Source of the DNA: UBA6136 sp041158345
GTDB taxonomy: Bacteria; Pseudomonadota; Gammaproteobacteria; Methylococcales; Methylococcaceae
Assembly (NCBI GenBank): GCA_041158345.1
Contig: JBEBBO010000065.1
Location: 1 to 7,813, forward strand
Direction: 5' to 3'
Length of the DNA: 7,813 nucleotides
Shown: positions 6,958 through 7,813 of the stretch, one piece after another
Numbering within the stretch: the first letter of the stretch is position 1
Layout: each line of letters starts with the position of its first letter
Position numbers and translations under genes: made by a program
Notes under the pieces: generated by a model
Databases searched by the model: none
What the model was told of the DNA's origin: nothing
Seen by the model: only the letters and a program-made list of their open reading frames with translations

Positions 6958-7281
6958 ATGAGTATTCATTTGACGGACACAGCGGCGCAGCAGATCAGCC
7001 GCCAGCTGGAAAAAAGAGGCAAGGGTCTGGGTCTTCGGCTTGGGGTCAAGAAATCGGGATGTACCGGCTACGCCTACGTGATTGACTTTCAGGATGCTGA
7101 ACCCTCGGACGAGACGGTCTATGAGGATCGGGGCGTTCGGATCTATGTGCCCTCAGATTCCGTTGATTTTCTCTCGGGAACCACGGTCGACTTTCGCCGG
7201 GAAGGCATCAGCGAGGCGTTCCGCTTCGATAACCCCAACGTCAAGGCCGAGTGTGGTTGCGGCGAGAGTTTTGCCGTTTGA
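6958..7281 (+). CDS. iscA: A-type Fe-S carrier protein IscA
   Basis: Small cytoplasmic A-type carrier that binds iron or Fe-S clusters and passes them to apo-enzymes, especially [4Fe-4S] targets. It has 107 residues, exactly the length of E. coli IscA. The three conserved cysteines are present: Cys35 in KKSGCTGYAY, and Cys99 and Cys101 in the C-terminal ECGCGESF. The RLGVKKSG segment and C-terminus resemble IscA rather than ErpA or SufA. The ATG at 6958 is preferred over the adjacent GTG at 6955 on ribosome-binding-site spacing. The gene begins 3 nt after the iscS stop, so the two are surely co-transcribed. In the canonical isc order iscU would stand between them; no trace of it fits in the 3-nt gap. 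No hscB, hscA or fdx follows, and the next gene is ndk. Confidence 0.96.
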   Translation: MSIHLTDTAAQQISRQLEKRGKGLGLRLGVKKSGCTGYAYVIDFQDAEPSDETVYEDRGVRIYVPSDSVDFLSGTTVDFRREGISEAFRFDNPNVKAECGCGESFAV

Positions 7282-7306
7282 TCGGTCGGGTTCAGACGCG
7301 CTGGCC

Positions 7307-7335
7307 TTAACTTTGGTGCGCTTTTCGGGTATCAT
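7307..7335 (+). promoter_or_regulatory. Putative sigma70 promoter for ndk
   Basis: TTAACT (7307-7312, 4 of 6 to the -35 consensus) and TATCAT (7330-7335, 5 of 6 to the -10 consensus) are separated by 17 nt, the optimal spacing. The predicted start would be near 7342, giving an ndk leader of about 75 nt. This is the best promoter-like pair between iscA and ndk. It lies upstream of, not downstream of, the terminator-like hairpin at 7350-7374. Confidence 0.55.
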
Positions 7336-7349
7336 TCCGGGGTTTAAGT

Positions 7350-7374
7350 CCCGCCTTCAGGCGGGTTTTCTTTT
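7350..7374 (+). terminator. Intrinsic-terminator-like hairpin between iscA and ndk
   Basis: A perfect six-base GC-rich stem (CCCGCC 7350-7355 with GGCGGG 7360-7365) closes a TTCA loop and is followed by TTTTCTTTT (7366-7374), the form of a Rho-independent terminator. It would end the isc transcript 69 nt after the iscA stop. If the promoter at 7307-7335 is real, the same hairpin also lies about 8 nt into the ndk transcript and could act as a partial attenuator. Confidence 0.75.
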
Positions 7375-7406
7375 GGCCGGCCCGATGGGGGTCGGACCGT
7401 GTACCC

Positions 7407-7410
7407 GAGG
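7407..7410 (+). promoter_or_regulatory. Ribosome binding site of ndk
   Basis: GAGG is placed 6 nt before the ATG at 7417 and supports that start, which also gives the family N-terminus MAIERT. Confidence 0.75.
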
Positions 7411-7416
7411 TTTACC

Positions 7417-7813
7417 ATGGCGATCGAACGTACTATTTCCATCATCAAGCCTGATGCCGTTGCCAAGAATGTCATCGGCGAAATTTATAGCCGCTTCGAA
7501 AAGGCCGGTCTTCGTGTCATTGCGGCCAAGATGGCCCACCTCAGCCGCGAACAGGCTGAAGGCTTTTATGCTGTTCACAAGGAGCGCCCCTTCTTCAATG
7601 ATCTGGTCAGCTTCATGATTTCAGGTCCTGTGATGATTCAGGTCCTTGAGGGTGAAAATGCCATCGCAACGAATCGCGATGTCATGGGTGCGACCAACCC
7701 GAAGGACGCAGCACCGGGCACCATCCGTGCGGACTTTGCGGTCAGCATTGATGAGAACGCCGTTCACGGTTCTGACGGTCCTGAAACGGCCGCTCAGGAA
7801 ATCGCCTACTTCT
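7417..7813 (+). CDS. ndk: Nucleoside diphosphate kinase, C-terminus cut by right edge
   Basis: Transfers the gamma phosphate from NTPs, usually ATP, to NDPs through a phosphohistidine, balancing cytoplasmic NTP and dNTP pools. I translated the open frame from ATG 7417 to the window end: 132 complete codons of an expected 141-143. Family motifs: MAIERTISIIKPDAV at 1-15, ATNP at 92-95, GTIRADF at 101-107 and the active-site NAVHGSD at 114-120 with catalytic His117, the same number as in E. coli. The final residues EIAYF match the usual C-terminal helix. It follows the isc unit after 135 nt, and a terminator-like hairpin suggests at least partly separate transcription. In gammaproteobacteria ndk commonly precedes rlmN and pilus-assembly or isoprenoid genes, which would lie outside the window. 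Confidence 0.98.
   Translation, partial: MAIERTISIIKPDAVAKNVIGEIYSRFEKAGLRVIAAKMAHLSREQAEGFYAVHKERPFFNDLVSFMISGPVMIQVLEGENAIATNRDVMGATNPKDAAPGTIRADFAVSIDENAVHGSDGPETAAQEIAYF

Noticed and set aside
7082..7618. Plus-strand frame of 178 codons spanning iscA, the intergenic gap and ndk
   Set aside because: It overlaps two well-supported genes in another frame and runs through the promoter and terminator region; composition is shadow-like.

Overview
The window (about 60% GC by eye) reads as ordinary, intact proteobacterial core chromosome. Gammaproteobacteria or a close relative such as Acidithiobacillia fits best. IleS, IscR, IscA and Ndk follow the E. coli proteins nearly residue for residue at the N-termini and catalytic motifs. 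The gene pairings murJ-ribF-ileS and isc-ndk are also familiar from gammaproteobacteria. I cannot name a genus from the sequence. No mobile element, CRISPR array, tRNA, rRNA or obvious foreign island is visible.

Left two thirds (1-5162), minus strand: a tightly packed set in transcription order LOG-family nucleotide phosphoribohydrolase - murJ (lipid II flippase) - ribF (riboflavin kinase/FAD synthetase) - ileS (isoleucyl-tRNA synthetase, running off the left edge after residue 667). Gaps are 18 nt, 2 nt and a 4-nt ATGA overlap, so these genes are almost certainly co-transcribed and partly translationally coupled.

Middle (5163-5320): a 158-nt divergent intergenic region. It carries a good match to a Type 1 IscR operator (5248-5272) overlapping a -35-like TTGACT, followed by a strong Shine-Dalgarno for iscR.

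Right third (5321-7813), plus strand: iscR (Fe-S regulator with all cluster ligands), a short 377-aa NifS-like cysteine desulfurase in the iscS position, and iscA. Then comes a 135-nt gap with a sigma70-like promoter and an intrinsic-terminator-like hairpin, and finally ndk, cut by the right edge about 10 residues before its expected end.

The Fe-S genes form a reduced isc operon, R-S-A. No iscU scaffold lies between iscS and iscA, and no hscB, hscA or fdx follows. The desulfurase also lacks the C-terminal tail with which E. coli IscS docks IscU. I regard this correlated loss, the operator, and the promoter-before-terminator order in the ndk leader as the points worth checking. I did not find a convincing wholly undescribed system here.
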